Positions 1 through 8,646 of a DNA stretch of 64,000 bases are shown here, in pieces. The notes beneath the pieces are model-generated. The model searched no databases. It was not told where the DNA came from and saw only the letters and a program-made list of their open reading frames with translations. The stretch lies in the NCBI GenBank assembly GCA_022819505.1, contig JAJEHD010000003.1, positions 186,001 through 250,000 of the forward strand, read 5' to 3'. Position 1 is the stretch's first letter. Each line of letters begins with the position of its first letter. Position numbers and translations under genes: made by a program. This DNA comes from Acidimicrobiia bacterium (lineage in GTDB: Bacteria > Actinomycetota > Acidimicrobiia > Acidimicrobiales > Aldehydirespiratoraceae).

Positions 1-837
1 GCGGGGCTTGATGCGCTCGCCGGTGGCGAAGGCCTCCTGGCCCTCGGCCAGCGCCTCGGGGCGGGTTCCGGTGGTGAGGATGGACGGAGCCATCGCCAGG
101 GCGTCCAGCCGGCCCATGTCGTTGGCCGCCCAGATGGCCCGCAGCGAGCCTTGGACCGCGTCGGGTGGTTGTGACGCGATGATCGCTGCGAGCCGATCCG
201 CGGCCTCCTGCAGCTCCTCGGAGGTCACCAACTCGGAGACCAGCCCGATACGCAGCGCGGTCGGCGCGGTCATCCGTTCGTGGCTGCCGAGCAGGGTGAG
301 CCGCAGCACCTCGCCCAACGGCATGCGCTGGGCCATCTTGATGGGCTCGTACACGGCCGCCATGCCGTAGGTCACGTGGGGGTCGAAGAAGGTGGCGTGC
401 TCGGCCGCGATGATGATGTCGCATTCTGCGATCAGGTAGAAGGCCCCGCCGCAGCAGACGCCGTTCACGGCCGCGATCACCGGCTTCCACAGGTCGCAGG
501 CCTTGGGACCCAGGTCGTTGCCGGGATCGTCGTACATGAAGTCGTTGGACGTGCCGTAGAGGCCGTTGCGCCCGGCCAGGGCGGGCATGTCCACGTCCCG
601 GTCGATGCCCGCGCAGAACGCCCGGTCGCCCGCGGCGGTGAGGACGGCCGCTCGCACGTTGTCGAGCTCGCGCAGGGCCCGCCACGTGGCCCGCACCTCC
701 TGGCGCATGCGGTCGTTGAAGGCGTTCATCGCCTCGGGCCGGTCGAGCGTCACCCGGCAGACATGATCCGCGATCTCGACCCTGATCGTCTCGAACCGCT
801 CCGGCTCGAAGGTCACGGTGCGATCAGACGACGCCAC
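1..837 (-). CDS. enoyl-CoA hydratase/isomerase (crotonase family), 3' end outside window
   Basis: The reading frame on the minus strand is open to base 1, so the C-terminus is missing. The N-terminal part reads as a crotonase: a beta-strand followed by LDRPEAMNAF, then the oxyanion-hole segments DRAFCAGIDRD and GVCCGGAFYLIAECD, which hold the thioester carbonyl of a CoA substrate in this family. It probably hydrates or isomerises an enoyl-CoA; the substrate cannot be read. A GTG at 837 gives MASSDRTVTF and a second in-frame GTG at 816 gives MTFEPERF; I prefer 837 because it follows a G-rich stretch, but either is possible. It lies 24 bases after the XRE regulator on the same strand and may share its transcript. 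Confidence 0.85.
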   Translation of the reverse strand, partial: MASSDRTVTFEPERFETIRVEIADHVCRVTLDRPEAMNAFNDRMRQEVRATWRALRELDNVRAAVLTAAGDRAFCAGIDRDVDMPALAGRNGLYGTSNDFMYDDPGNDLGPKACDLWKPVIAAVNGVCCGGAFYLIAECDIIIAAEHATFFDPHVTYGMAAVYEPIKMAQRMPLGEVLRLTLLGSHERMTAPTALRIGLVSELVTSEELQEAADRLAAIIASQPPDAVQGSLRAIWAANDMGRLDALAMAPSILTTGTRPEALAEGQEAFATGERIKPR

Positions 838-861
838 GACCCCCAACCCTACGCCATCGCC

Positions 862-1713
862 TCAGGTGATCTCGGATCTGAGCTTGCGCAGCAGGCGCGG
901 CATGTCGGGCGGCTGGACAACCGCCACCCGGATGAGGTCGTCGAAGTGCTTCACGAACGTCATGACGTGGCGCCGGTTGTTGAGGACCATGTACATCTGG
1001 CCGAGATACAGCACCGCCCGCTCGAGACCGAAGATCGTGACCGCGCTGGTGTAGCGCTGGCGTGAGTCGTAGAGGAACCACCGGAACGTGGGGTACAGCT
1101 CCTCGCACAGCTCGATCATCCGGTCGAGCTGCGCCACCCGGTGCCGGTGCTCCAGGGAGGCCCAGACGTCCCAGCCCCGGGCGAAGCCCTCGATGGCCTG
1201 GATGGAGTTGCAGCACTCGAGGTCGCTGCCCGGTGCCCGGGCCAGTTCGAGGGGGGCGGTGGAGGTCTCGATTCGCTGCTCGGGCCTGACCGTGGCGTAG
1301 CGCTGCACCTCGTGGCGGATCACGGCCTCGGTCTTGACCAGGTCGGGCAGGGAGGCGGGCAGGGTGCGGATCTTCGAGCCGGCGGACTGCTCGTGCCAGT
1401 CGATCCAGGTCTCGTCGAGGGAGCTCAGCTCGTCGAGGTTCAGGGCGAACTCCTCGTGGACGATGTCGGCCCGGGACGGGCCGCCGTCGGTGAGGCCCAG
1501 CAGCCAGTCCACCGACGCCCCGGACGCTTCCGCGATGGCTGCGAGAGTCTCCGCCCGTGGGAGCCGGCGGTCCCCGGCCGACAGCAGCTGCGACAGGGTG
1601 GACCGGTCGATGCCGGCCTCGGCCGCGAAGTCCGACTGGGATCGTCCCGAGTCGGTGAGAAGCTCTCGGAGCCGTTCCCGGAACCGGCTCGCGAAGTCGG
1701 CTTGCGCTACCAT
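862..1713 (-). CDS. XRE-family helix-turn-helix regulator with long uncharacterised C-terminal domain
   Basis: An N-terminal HTH (about residues 5-65) shows the XRE pattern: RERLRELLTDSGRSQSDFAA, then the recognition segment GIDRSTLSQLLS. About 220 residues with Trp-rich helical character follow; I do not recognise a named domain there, and it may sense a ligand or mediate oligomerisation. The frame stays open to 1806, but the ATG at 1713 gives a normal start (MVAQADFASRF). That ATG lies inside a 21-bp palindrome, nine bases after a TATTAT, which suggests a leaderless mRNA that its own product can block. It is divergent from the fatty-acid desaturase at 1885, a plausible target. Confidence 0.85.
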   Translation of the reverse strand: MVAQADFASRFRERLRELLTDSGRSQSDFAAEAGIDRSTLSQLLSAGDRRLPRAETLAAIAEASGASVDWLLGLTDGGPSRADIVHEEFALNLDELSSLDETWIDWHEQSAGSKIRTLPASLPDLVKTEAVIRHEVQRYATVRPEQRIETSTAPLELARAPGSDLECCNSIQAIEGFARGWDVWASLEHRHRVAQLDRMIELCEELYPTFRWFLYDSRQRYTSAVTIFGLERAVLYLGQMYMVLNNRRHVMTFVKHFDDLIRVAVVQPPDMPRLLRKLRSEIT

Positions 1714-1732
1714 TGTGTTGCGATAATACAAT
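1712..1732. promoter_or_regulatory. 21-bp palindrome overlapping the XRE start codon (candidate autoregulatory operator)
   Basis: The arms are ATTGTnTT and AAnACAAT around a 5-base centre. The palindrome covers both the XRE start codon (complement of 1711-1713) and a minus-strand TATTAT at 1723-1728. With only nine bases between the TATTAT and the ATG, transcription could start at or next to the start codon. Binding here would block the promoter directly. Confidence 0.5.
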
Positions 1733-1740
1733 AAGTGATG

Positions 1741-1753
1741 TGTAGTCGCTACA
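1741..1753. promoter_or_regulatory. 13-bp palindrome TGTAG-TCG-CTACA
   Basis: A perfect inverted repeat centred 25 bp from the palindrome at 1712-1732, in the divergent intergenic region between the XRE gene and the desaturase. It is a candidate operator half of a multi-site control region. Confidence 0.4.
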
Positions 1754-1765
1754 TAATCTGCGTTT

Positions 1766-1786
1766 GATTCGTAAATGCTACGAATC
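1766..1786. promoter_or_regulatory. 21-bp palindrome GATTCGTA-N5-TACGAATC
   Basis: Perfect 8-bp arms around AATGC. It is the third palindrome in the XRE/desaturase divergent region, centred 29 bp from the second, and lies about 100 bp before the desaturase start. Its strength makes a dimeric repressor or activator site likely; the binding protein is not shown by the sequence. Confidence 0.5.
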
Positions 1787-1884
1787 ATGCGCATCCCATC
1801 ACTCATTCGAAGCGTTCAATCCCTACTCTGAACTGCAGCAGATGGAGGGAACGATCCGACTGCGCCTTCGACAGAGGGGGTTCG

Positions 1885-2802
1885 ATGGCTGCGAACGCGA
1901 CCGGGCCAGGCGTCGAGTGGCGCACGGTCGCGGTCGCGGTCGCAGTGCACGGCCTGTGGCTGGCCGCGTTGGCCCTGCACGGTTCGATGCCGTGGCCGGT
2001 AACCGTCCTCGTGCTGGGTCTGGTCGCCACGTGGCACGGCTCGCTGCAGCATGAGACCATCCACGGCCACCCGTTCCGCAGCCAGCGGCTCAACGCTCTG
2101 GTGGGCTCGCTGCCCGTATCGCTGCACCTGCCGTACCTGGTTTACCGGCGCTACCACTGGGCCCATCACGACTGCCCCGAACTGACCGATCCGACCGACG
2201 ACAGCGAGAGCTTCTACGTGACCGCGGAGGCCTGGGAGTCGATGGGCCGGGTGCGCCGCGCCATCGTGGTCGCCCACCACACGCTGCTGGGCCGGCTGGT
2301 GCTGGGACCGATCCGCTACATCGCGGGCGTGCTTGTCCACCAGGCCCGAGAGATCCGCCGGGGCGACCGGGAACTGGCCCGGTGGTGGGCCGCGCACATC
2401 GTGGCTGCGACCGCGCTGACCCTCTTCGTGGTCATGGTGATGAGGGTGCCATGGTGGCAGTACGTGCTGGGGGCCACCTACCTCGGGAACGCGGGGACCC
2501 TCATGAGGTCCTACTGCGAGCACCGCTGGGTGGAGGGCGCCACCCGCTCGGCGGTGGTGCGGTCGGGGCGGTTCTTCAGCATGCTGTACCTCTACAACAA
2601 CCTCCATCACGTCCACCACGCCGACCCGGGCGTGCCCTGGTACCGGCTGTCGGCCCACGCCGACGACACCGGCGGCTACGAGGAGGCCGCGGCCGGGGCC
2701 GGCCTCTATCGGGGGTACTTCGAGTTGGCCCGCCGCTTCCTGGTGCGGCCGTTCGACCACCCCGTGCATCCCCTCGAGCGGCCCCGGCTGTCACTGCCCT
2801 AG
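1885..2802 (+). CDS. membrane fatty-acid desaturase
   Basis: This 305-residue integral membrane protein carries the three histidine boxes that bind the di-iron centre of membrane desaturases and hydroxylases: QHETIHGH near residue 55, HWAHH near 92, and NNLHHVHH near 240. Hydrophobic stretches lie at about 15-50, 70-90 and 170-200. It should introduce a double bond into, or hydroxylate, an acyl chain at the membrane using oxygen; the exact acyl substrate is unknown. The ATG at 1885 fits the family length. It is transcribed away from the XRE regulator, with three palindromes between them. It converges on the SulP gene, leaving only 26 bases. Confidence 0.85.
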   Translation: MAANATGPGVEWRTVAVAVAVHGLWLAALALHGSMPWPVTVLVLGLVATWHGSLQHETIHGHPFRSQRLNALVGSLPVSLHLPYLVYRRYHWAHHDCPELTDPTDDSESFYVTAEAWESMGRVRRAIVVAHHTLLGRLVLGPIRYIAGVLVHQAREIRRGDRELARWWAAHIVAATALTLFVVMVMRVPWWQYVLGATYLGNAGTLMRSYCEHRWVEGATRSAVVRSGRFFSMLYLYNNLHHVHHADPGVPWYRLSAHADDTGGYEEAAAGAGLYRGYFELARRFLVRPFDHPVHPLERPRLSLP

Positions 2803-2828
2803 GCCAGCTCCCCGGCGGCCGGTGAGGG

Positions 2829-4520
2829 CTAGTCGAGCAGGCGCTTGGCGATGACTCGGGCCTCGTCGAGGTTCTCGACGAAGTGGTCCTCGGGGATCTC
2901 ACGCAGAACGTTGAGGGCGTGCAGGCTGGTGCCGGTCATGCCCGACATGCCCATGACGATGCACTGGGTGTCGGCGTCGCGCGCCGTGTCCGCCAACTGA
3001 CCGATCGTCAGGGCGGCGCTGTCGTCGACGTGGAGGGTGTCGGTGAAGTCGAAGATCACCACCTCGTGCTCGGCCATGTCGTGGTTGATGACCTTGAAGA
3101 GCCTCGTGGACGAGGCCGCGGTGAAGCTGCCCCGCAATGACAGCAGCCCGCAGCGAGCTGCGAACGGGTCGCTGTCGTCGTCGTCGAGGTCCAGGCTGAG
3201 GCCGGCGAAGGGGTCGTCTTCGTCCCCGTCGTCTGCTTCGGGGTCGGCCAGGAAGGTCATGTCGAGCAGCGGGGTGGAGATCACCTTGTCCAGCTCGAGC
3301 CGTTCCACCTGGCGGGCTCCGGTCAGGGCGGCCACCACGAGGCCCACCGCCACCGCGATCACAAGATCCGAGATGATGGACAGGCCGAGGGTGAGCGTCA
3401 GCACCACCACGTTCTCCTTCGGGACGCGATGGATGTGGGCGAGATAGCGCCAGTCGATTATGTCGAACCCGATCTTGATGAGGATTCCGGCCAGAACCGC
3501 GTGGGGTATGGAGCCGACGTAGCGGCCCAGTCCCAGGACCAGCGCGGCCAGGATGGTGGCGCACAGAACCCCGGAGGCCCTGGAGCGACCGCCGGCCCGC
3601 ACGTTGGCCACCGTGCACGACGTGGCCCCGGCGCCCGGGACTCCACCGACGAACGCCACCAACACGTTGGCGACGCCCACGCCCATCAGCTCGCGGTTGG
3701 GGTCGTGGCTCTGGCGGGTGAGCGAGTCCGCCACCCTCGCGGTGAGGAGGCTGTTGATCGAGCCCAGCAGGGCGATCGTGACCGCAGCGGGCAGGGCGCT
3801 GCCCAGGTCACTGAATGGGAACTCGGGCGTGTGAAGGTCGGGGAGACCGGTGGGAACTTCGCCGATGTTCGGCGCGTTCTTCAACCACAGCACAGCCACA
3901 AGAGTCCCGATGATCAGGGCGGCCACCGACGGCGGTAGGAACTTCTGCAGCCGTCCCGGCCAGAAGATGCACACCGCCAGGGTGATGAGGCCGAGCGTGA
4001 GCGCGCTCGGATCGACATTGGTCACCGCGTCGGGCCACGACCGCAGGGACTTGAGCGCCCCTCCGAGGGCGACCTCGGTGCCGAAGAAGGGAAGCACCTG
4101 GACCACGATGATGATCACACCGACCGCGGAGGTGAAGCCCGACACCACCGCATAGGGCGTGTAGGCCACGAAGCTGCCCAGCCGCAGCGCTCCGAGCAGC
4201 ACCTGGAGGATCCCGGCCATCACCACGATGGCCAGCGCCTTGGCCAGATCGCCGTCGGCGTAATCGACGAATACGACCGCCATGGCCACCGACAGCGGCG
4301 CGGTGGGTCCCGAGATCTGGGTCCTCGACCCGCCCAGCAGCGCGGCGAGCATGCCCACCACGACGGCGCTGTACAGCCCCTCGATCGCTCCCAGCCCTGA
4401 AGCGACTCCGAAGGCGAGGGACAGGGGCAGGGCGACCACGGCCGCGGTCAGCCCACCGAAGACGTCTCCCCTTAGTCCTTGGAGCTGTCCTTGGAGCTTG
4501 TCCTTGACTTGCAAGCTCAT
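2829..4520 (-). CDS. SulP-family anion transporter with C-terminal STAS domain
   Basis: This 563-residue protein has the SulP N-terminal signature (DVFGGLTAAVVALPLSLAFG, ISGPTAPLSV) followed by about 12-14 membrane segments, ending near residue 405, and a STAS domain near 450-555 (VVIFDFTDTLHVDDSAALTI). SulP proteins carry sulfate, bicarbonate or other anions across the cytoplasmic membrane. An unusually acidic linker of about 30 residues (PEADDGDEDDPF, DLDDDDSDPF) separates the membrane core from the STAS domain. It starts 19 bases after bioD on the same strand and may be the last gene of the biotin operon. Bicarbonate as substrate would suit biotin-dependent carboxylation, but that is only inference. 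Confidence 0.9.
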   Translation of the reverse strand: MSLQVKDKLQGQLQGLRGDVFGGLTAAVVALPLSLAFGVASGLGAIEGLYSAVVVGMLAALLGGSRTQISGPTAPLSVAMAVVFVDYADGDLAKALAIVVMAGILQVLLGALRLGSFVAYTPYAVVSGFTSAVGVIIIVVQVLPFFGTEVALGGALKSLRSWPDAVTNVDPSALTLGLITLAVCIFWPGRLQKFLPPSVAALIIGTLVAVLWLKNAPNIGEVPTGLPDLHTPEFPFSDLGSALPAAVTIALLGSINSLLTARVADSLTRQSHDPNRELMGVGVANVLVAFVGGVPGAGATSCTVANVRAGGRSRASGVLCATILAALVLGLGRYVGSIPHAVLAGILIKIGFDIIDWRYLAHIHRVPKENVVVLTLTLGLSIISDLVIAVAVGLVVAALTGARQVERLELDKVISTPLLDMTFLADPEADDGDEDDPFAGLSLDLDDDDSDPFAARCGLLSLRGSFTAASSTRLFKVINHDMAEHEVVIFDFTDTLHVDDSAALTIGQLADTARDADTQCIVMGMSGMTGTSLHALNVLREIPEDHFVENLDEARVIAKRLLD

Positions 4521-4539
4521 ACCACCCGGTGAGAATAGA

Positions 4540-5235
4540 TCAACCGTCGCCGCGGGGCGGTCTTGCCCCGTGTGCGCACACGATTTCGGTCAATTCGGCC
4601 AGGCTGGTTGCAACCTCTAGGCCGGTGTCGCGCAGCCACCGGACGTTCAGGCCGTGGATCTCGGTCCGGGGATCGAACCGGTTGCAGAAGACGGCCCGCG
4701 GGAACCCCGACAGCGGCAGCGTGCAGGCCATGGTGTCGTGGATGCCCCCGAGGTCGGCCGACGCCACCACCACCACCAGGTCGGGGTCGAGCCGCTCGAT
4801 CAGGTCCAGGTTGTGCCCGTCCGGGGCGATCGGCGAGTAGAGGCCGCCCACGCCCTCCACCAGTCCCACGTCCACCGTGGCCGCGAAGCGGCAGTCCGCG
4901 GCCATCTCGTCGAGGGTGGGGCAGACCTTGCCCAGCTTGCCGGCGGCCATGGGCGGGGCCAGCGGCACCGGGTAGGAGCACATGGGCGGGCATACGGCGT
5001 CGGGGTCCTGGCCGGTGGCCGCGGCCAGGGCCTCGGCGTCGGTCGGGCCGTCGGTGTCCGGGTCGTAGGACTGCACCGGCTTGCAGGCCGCGACGGCTAG
5101 GCCCGAGTCCTTCAGGAGCCGGGCCAACCCGGCCGCGGCCCACGTCTTGCCCACCTCGGTACCGGTCCCCGCGACGAAGACGACGCTGGCGCTAACCGGG
5201 TGCCGGCCCTCGGGCGCAGCCGCTGGATCAGGCAT
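4540..5235 (-). CDS. bioD: ATP-dependent dethiobiotin synthetase
   Basis: BioD closes the ureido ring of dethiobiotin from 7,8-diaminononanoate, CO2 and ATP in the cytoplasm. The protein (231 residues) has the modified P-loop GTGTEVGKTW at about 21-30, the conserved CKPVQSYDPDTDGPTDAEAL region and VEGVGGLYSPI, the family's glycine-rich switch. It overlaps bioF by 8 bases and follows bioA and bioF on the same strand, giving the order bioA-bioF-bioD. The N-terminus overlaps the end of bioF, which supports translational coupling. Confidence 0.92.
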   Translation of the reverse strand: MPDPAAAPEGRHPVSASVVFVAGTGTEVGKTWAAAGLARLLKDSGLAVAACKPVQSYDPDTDGPTDAEALAAATGQDPDAVCPPMCSYPVPLAPPMAAGKLGKVCPTLDEMAADCRFAATVDVGLVEGVGGLYSPIAPDGHNLDLIERLDPDLVVVVASADLGGIHDTMACTLPLSGFPRAVFCNRFDPRTEIHGLNVRWLRDTGLEVATSLAELTEIVCAHGARPPRGDG

Positions 5236-6385
5236 CGATTCCGGCGCCTCGTAGGGCTTCGGTGAGCCGTTTCAGATCGTCGCCGGTGTGGGCGGCCGAG
5301 ACCGTGACCCGCAGCCGCGACGTTCCCACCGGCACGGTCGGGGGCCGGATGGCGGGCACCAGGATGCCCTCGGCGGCCAGCGCCGCGGACGCGGTCAGGG
5401 CCTGATCCTCGTCGCCGACGATGATCGGGATGATCGGGCTCCGGTGGCCCGGACGGACGCGGTCGATATTGGCTCTCAGCCTCGCCTTGAGCCTGTCACC
5501 CTCCTCGGAGTCGATCACGTCGATGGCGGCTGTGGCGGCCGCCGCCGCGGCCGGTGCTGCCGCGGTGGTGAAGATGTAGGAGCGGGCCTTGTTGACGAGC
5601 AGGTCGGTGAAGGTCCTCGGACCGCACACGAAACCACCCAGCGATCCGACCGCCTTGGAGAGGGTGCCCACCCTGAGCACGCGGCAGCCCGGATGGAGCG
5701 GCTCGGGATGGTCCAGCACGAGGTGGGCGTCGTCGAGGATGAGAAGCGCCCCGTGCTCGGCGCACACCGAGGAGAGGTCGGCCAGCGGGGCGAGGTCGCC
5801 GTCCATGGAGAAGACCGAGTCGCTGACCACGATTCCGGGGCCGCTGGCGTCGCCCAGCAGCCGGTCGACGGCCGCCGCGTCGCGGTGGGGGTAGACGCGG
5901 GTCGGGGCCCGGGCGAGGCGGCACCCGTCGATGATGGAGGCGTGGTTGAGCTCGTCGGAGCAGATCACCGACGCCCACCGGCCCATGGTGTCGAGAACCC
6001 CCAGGTTGGCCGCGTACCCGGTGGTGAACAGCACCGCCGCCTCCGCGCTCCGCCAACCGGCGATGCGCGCCTCGAGCCGGCTGTGCACCGGCCGGGAGCC
6101 CACGATCAGCCGGGCCGACCCCGACCCCGTGCCGTAGGCGTCCACCGCGGCCCGGGCTGCGGCCCGCACGGCGGGGTGCTGGGTGAGCCCGAGGTAGTCG
6201 TTGGAGGCGAACGACAGAACCGGCTGGCCCGTGCTCGACAGCACCGTGTCCGGTGCGCCGCTGTCGAGGTCCCGGGGCCGGCGCAGTTGGTTGGCGGCGG
6301 CCACGGCGTCCAGGGCGTCTCGGGCGATGTTGTCCCAAGCGTTCGGAGGCCGACCGGACGGGCCGCCTGAAATCTGCACGGGCAT
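5228..6385 (-). CDS. bioF: 8-amino-7-oxononanoate synthase
   Basis: BioF condenses pimeloyl thioester with alanine, a PLP-dependent step of biotin synthesis. The 385-residue protein shows NDYLGLTQHP, the GTGSGSARLIVGS loop, the PLP-ring motif LDDAH and the Schiff-base lysine in TLSKAVGSLGG, all in alpha-oxoamine synthase order. The first residues (MPVQIS) are encoded by a copy of a 51-bp dispersed repeat at 6370-6420, so the N-terminus may have been redefined by that repeat; a later start cannot be excluded. It sits between bioA (43-base gap) and bioD (8-base overlap). Confidence 0.92.
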   Translation of the reverse strand: MPVQISGGPSGRPPNAWDNIARDALDAVAAANQLRRPRDLDSGAPDTVLSSTGQPVLSFASNDYLGLTQHPAVRAAARAAVDAYGTGSGSARLIVGSRPVHSRLEARIAGWRSAEAAVLFTTGYAANLGVLDTMGRWASVICSDELNHASIIDGCRLARAPTRVYPHRDAAAVDRLLGDASGPGIVVSDSVFSMDGDLAPLADLSSVCAEHGALLILDDAHLVLDHPEPLHPGCRVLRVGTLSKAVGSLGGFVCGPRTFTDLLVNKARSYIFTTAAAPAAAAAATAAIDVIDSEEGDRLKARLRANIDRVRPGHRSPIIPIIVGDEDQALTASAALAAEGILVPAIRPPTVPVGTSRLRVTVSAAHTGDDLKRLTEALRGAGIDA

Positions 6386-6420
6386 TGCTCCTATATGACG
6401 AGTTTCTCTACTGATTTCGG
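6370..6420 (+). repeat. 51-bp dispersed repeat, copy 1 of 5
   Basis: This copy matches four others (13806, 14841, 60580 inverted, 62356) without gaps. It begins AAATCTG, has CTCCTATATGACG in the middle and ends TTTCTCTACTGATTTCGG. The ends AAATC and GATTT form a short terminal inverted repeat. It lies between the bioA stop and the bioF coding start and runs into the first codons of bioF. Confidence 0.8.
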
Positions 6421-6428
6421 CTGAGGGG

Positions 6429-7757
6429 TCATGGTGGTGCGTCTTGGGCGGCGAGTTCTGCGATTGCGGTGACCAGGGTGCGGGCGATCAGGTCGATCTC
6501 GTCGTCGGTGATCGACAGCGGGGGCATCACCACCACCACGTCACCCAGGGGCCGCAGCAGCACGCCGGCTCTCACCGCCGCGGTGCACACCTTGCGCCCC
6601 CACCGCGAGGCACCGGGAGGAGGGTCGAGCTCGATACCCGTCATCAGGCCTCTGCGGCGCACCTCCTTCACCGCGGGCAGGGCCGCGACCGCTTCGAGAG
6701 CCGCGCCGAGGTGCCCGGCGGCGCGGCGGGCCGCATCGATCAGGCCGCGCTCGGAGATCAGCTCCAGATGGCGGGCGGCCACCGCGCAGGCCAGGGCGTT
6801 CCCGCTGTAGGAGTGGCCGTGGTAGAAGGTGCGCGGTCCGAGGTCCTCGCCGAGGAAGGCCGTGTACACGTGGGAGGCGGCCACGGTGGCCGACAGGGGC
6901 AGGTAGCCGCCGGTGATGCCCTTGCCCAGGCACATCAGGTCGGGCCGGATCCCGCACAGCTCGCTGGCGAACAGCGCGCCGGTGCGGCCGAATCCGGTGG
7001 CCACCTCATCGCAGATGAGCGGCACCCCCCGGTCCTGGACCGCCGCCGCGAAGGCGGCCACCTGCTCGGGGTCGGTCACGAGCATCCCGGCCGCGCCCTG
7101 TACCAGGGGCTCGATCACGACCGCGGCCAGCCTGGGGTGGTGCCTGTCGACGGCGGCGATGGCCTTGGACACCCAGTCGCCGTCGTCGTAGCCGGGGGTA
7201 CGTATCACCGGGAACCGCAGCGGGTCGAACAGGTCGGTGCCGAAGCCGCCGTCGCCCACCGAAAGCGACCCGACCGAGTCGCCGTGGTAGGCCTGACCGA
7301 GAGCCAGGTAGGCGGAGCGGTCGGTGACGCCCTGGTTGTGCCAGTACTGGAAGGCGATCTTGACGGCCTGCTCCACCGCGGCCGCGCCGTCCGACGCGAA
7401 CAGGAAATGGGGCTCGGTCACCGGCACGACCTCGCTGAGCGCCTCGGCCAGCCTGATTGCGGCGACGTTGCCGTTGCCGAGCAGGGTGGAGTGGCTGATG
7501 CGGTCGAGCTGCTCGCGGGCGGCCCGGTTCAGGTCGGCGTCGGCGTGGCCGAGGGTGGTCACCCACAGCGACGAGATGGCGTCGAGGTAGCGGCGGCCGT
7601 CGGTGTCGTAGACGTAGTTGCCCTCGCCTCGTTCGACGATGACCGGCGTGGAGTCCTCGTAGGCGGCCATCTGAGTGAAGCCGTGCCACACCACCGCGGC
7701 GTCTCGCCCGGCCCACTCCGCAGCGGTAGCGCCCCCGGCAGGCTCGGACCGGCTCAC
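6429..7757 (-). CDS. bioA: adenosylmethionine-8-amino-7-oxononanoate aminotransferase
   Basis: This class-III PLP aminotransferase (442 residues) transfers the amino group of S-adenosylmethionine to 7-keto-8-aminopelargonate. Visible motifs include the PLP-binding aspartate in [13 protein letters not shown], the Schiff-base lysine in [15 protein letters not shown], and [14 protein letters not shown], characteristic of BioA. The GTG start at 7757 overlaps the stop of the upstream nitroreductase gene (GTGA), and bioF follows after 43 bases that hold a dispersed repeat. The context bioA-bioF-bioD makes the assignment secure within the aminotransferase superfamily. Confidence 0.92.
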   Translation of the reverse strand: MSRSEPAGGATAAEWAGRDAAVVWHGFTQMAAYEDSTPVIVERGEGNYVYDTDGRRYLDAISSLWVTTLGHADADLNRAAREQLDRISHSTLLGNGNVAAIRLAEALSEVVPVTEPHFLFASDGAAAVEQAVKIAFQYWHNQGVTDRSAYLALGQAYHGDSVGSLSVGDGGFGTDLFDPLRFPVIRTPGYDDGDWVSKAIAAVDRHHPRLAAVVIEPLVQGAAGMLVTDPEQVAAFAAAVQDRGVPLICDEVATGFGRTGALFASELCGIRPDLMCLGKGITGGYLPLSATVAASHVYTAFLGEDLGPRTFYHGHSYSGNALACAVAARHLELISERGLIDAARRAAGHLGAALEAVAALPAVKEVRRRGLMTGIELDPPPGASRWGRKVCTAAVRAGVLLRPLGDVVVVMPPLSITDDEIDLIARTLVTAIAELAAQDAPP

Positions 7758-8443
7758 GACGTGGAGTCGCCTCCGGACGGCGGGGTGCCTTCCCAGGTGT
7801 CCCAGTGCAGGACGCTCGACATCGGCTTGCGGAGTCCTGGCCGGAAGTCGGTGCCGATGGTATGCGCGATGGGTATGAGGGCGACCTGCGTGCAGTCCTC
7901 GTAGGGCATCCCCAAGATCTCAGCGGCCTGCTGCTCATACGCGAGATGCAGCGTGGTCCAGCATGTGCCCAGTCCCCGCTCGCGAGCGGCCAGCATGAAG
8001 CTCCACGACGCCTGGATCACCGATCCGAGCCTCGACGCCGCCCCACCCCATGACGGCCGGTCGACGCGGCGCACGGCCAGGCACGGGATCAGGAACGCCG
8101 GGGCCCGTTCGAGGTTGTCGGCGAGATACTGGGCCGAGTCCGCGATCCGTTCGTATGACGCCTGCACCACGGGGTCCTCGCGGGGCGGGGCGTTGGTGGG
8201 GAAGTAGGGCGACTCCTTGTAAGCGGCCCATGCCTGACGGTACAGATCGGCCAGCGCTGCCTTCGTGGCCGGGTCGGTCACCACCATCCATTGCCAGTCC
8301 TGGAGGTTGCCCCCGGTCGGCGCCTGCAGCGCGATGTCGAGGCACTCGGTGATCAGCTCGGGGTCGACCGGCCGGTCGAAGTCCAAACGCTTGCGCACCG
8401 CCCGCGTCGTAGTAAGAAGCTCGTCAACGGACAGTCCCAGCAT
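7754..8443 (-). CDS. nitroreductase-family flavin oxidoreductase
   Basis: The 229-residue protein has the FMN-binding nitroreductase fold pattern: an N-terminal RAVRKRLDFDRPV phosphate-binding segment, APTGGNLQDWQWMVV, and GSVIQASWSFMLAARERGLG near the C-terminus. The family reduces nitro compounds, quinones or enones with NAD(P)H, or performs specialised oxidations; no substrate can be read here. It is the first gene of the biotin cluster and overlaps bioA by 4 bases, so it is very likely co-translated with it. That suggests either a role tied to biotin supply or an unrelated gene captured by the operon. Confidence 0.85.
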   Translation of the reverse strand: MLGLSVDELLTTTRAVRKRLDFDRPVDPELITECLDIALQAPTGGNLQDWQWMVVTDPATKAALADLYRQAWAAYKESPYFPTNAPPREDPVVQASYERIADSAQYLADNLERAPAFLIPCLAVRRVDRPSWGGAASRLGSVIQASWSFMLAARERGLGTCWTTLHLAYEQQAAEILGMPYEDCTQVALIPIAHTIGTDFRPGLRKPMSSVLHWDTWEGTPPSGGDSTS

Positions 8444-8546
8444 TCAGTGGCCTCCTGCGTCGGTAGGGATCAGACCCTAGGGCTCCCAACCGCAATCAAC
8501 CAGACCGGCGACGACTCGGAGCGCAGCTGCGGGACGCGGTCCGACA

Positions 8547-8634
8547 GGCCGGCGGGTGGCGGCGAGGAACGGCCGACCGACAATGGGGCGAAGCCCCGTC
8601 GGTCGGACGGCCTCGACGACAGGACCCGCCGGCC
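8547..8634. repeat. 88-bp palindromic intergenic repeat (family B)
   Basis: The outer arms GGCCGGCGGGT and ACCCGCCGGCC enclose an inner hairpin ACCGAC..GGGGCGAAGCCCC..GTCGGT. A related element of the same length lies at 15987-16074 and further copies at 63476-63632. It fills the gap between the LLM oxidoreductase stop and the nitroreductase start. It can fold as a strong hairpin and may act as a terminator or a REP-like element. Confidence 0.75.
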
Positions 8635-8646
8635 GGGAGAGCCTGC

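Noticed and set aside
1816..2769. Long minus-strand open frame across the desaturase gene
   Set aside because: It is His/Arg/Gly-rich antisense sequence, a shadow of the desaturase in GC-rich DNA.
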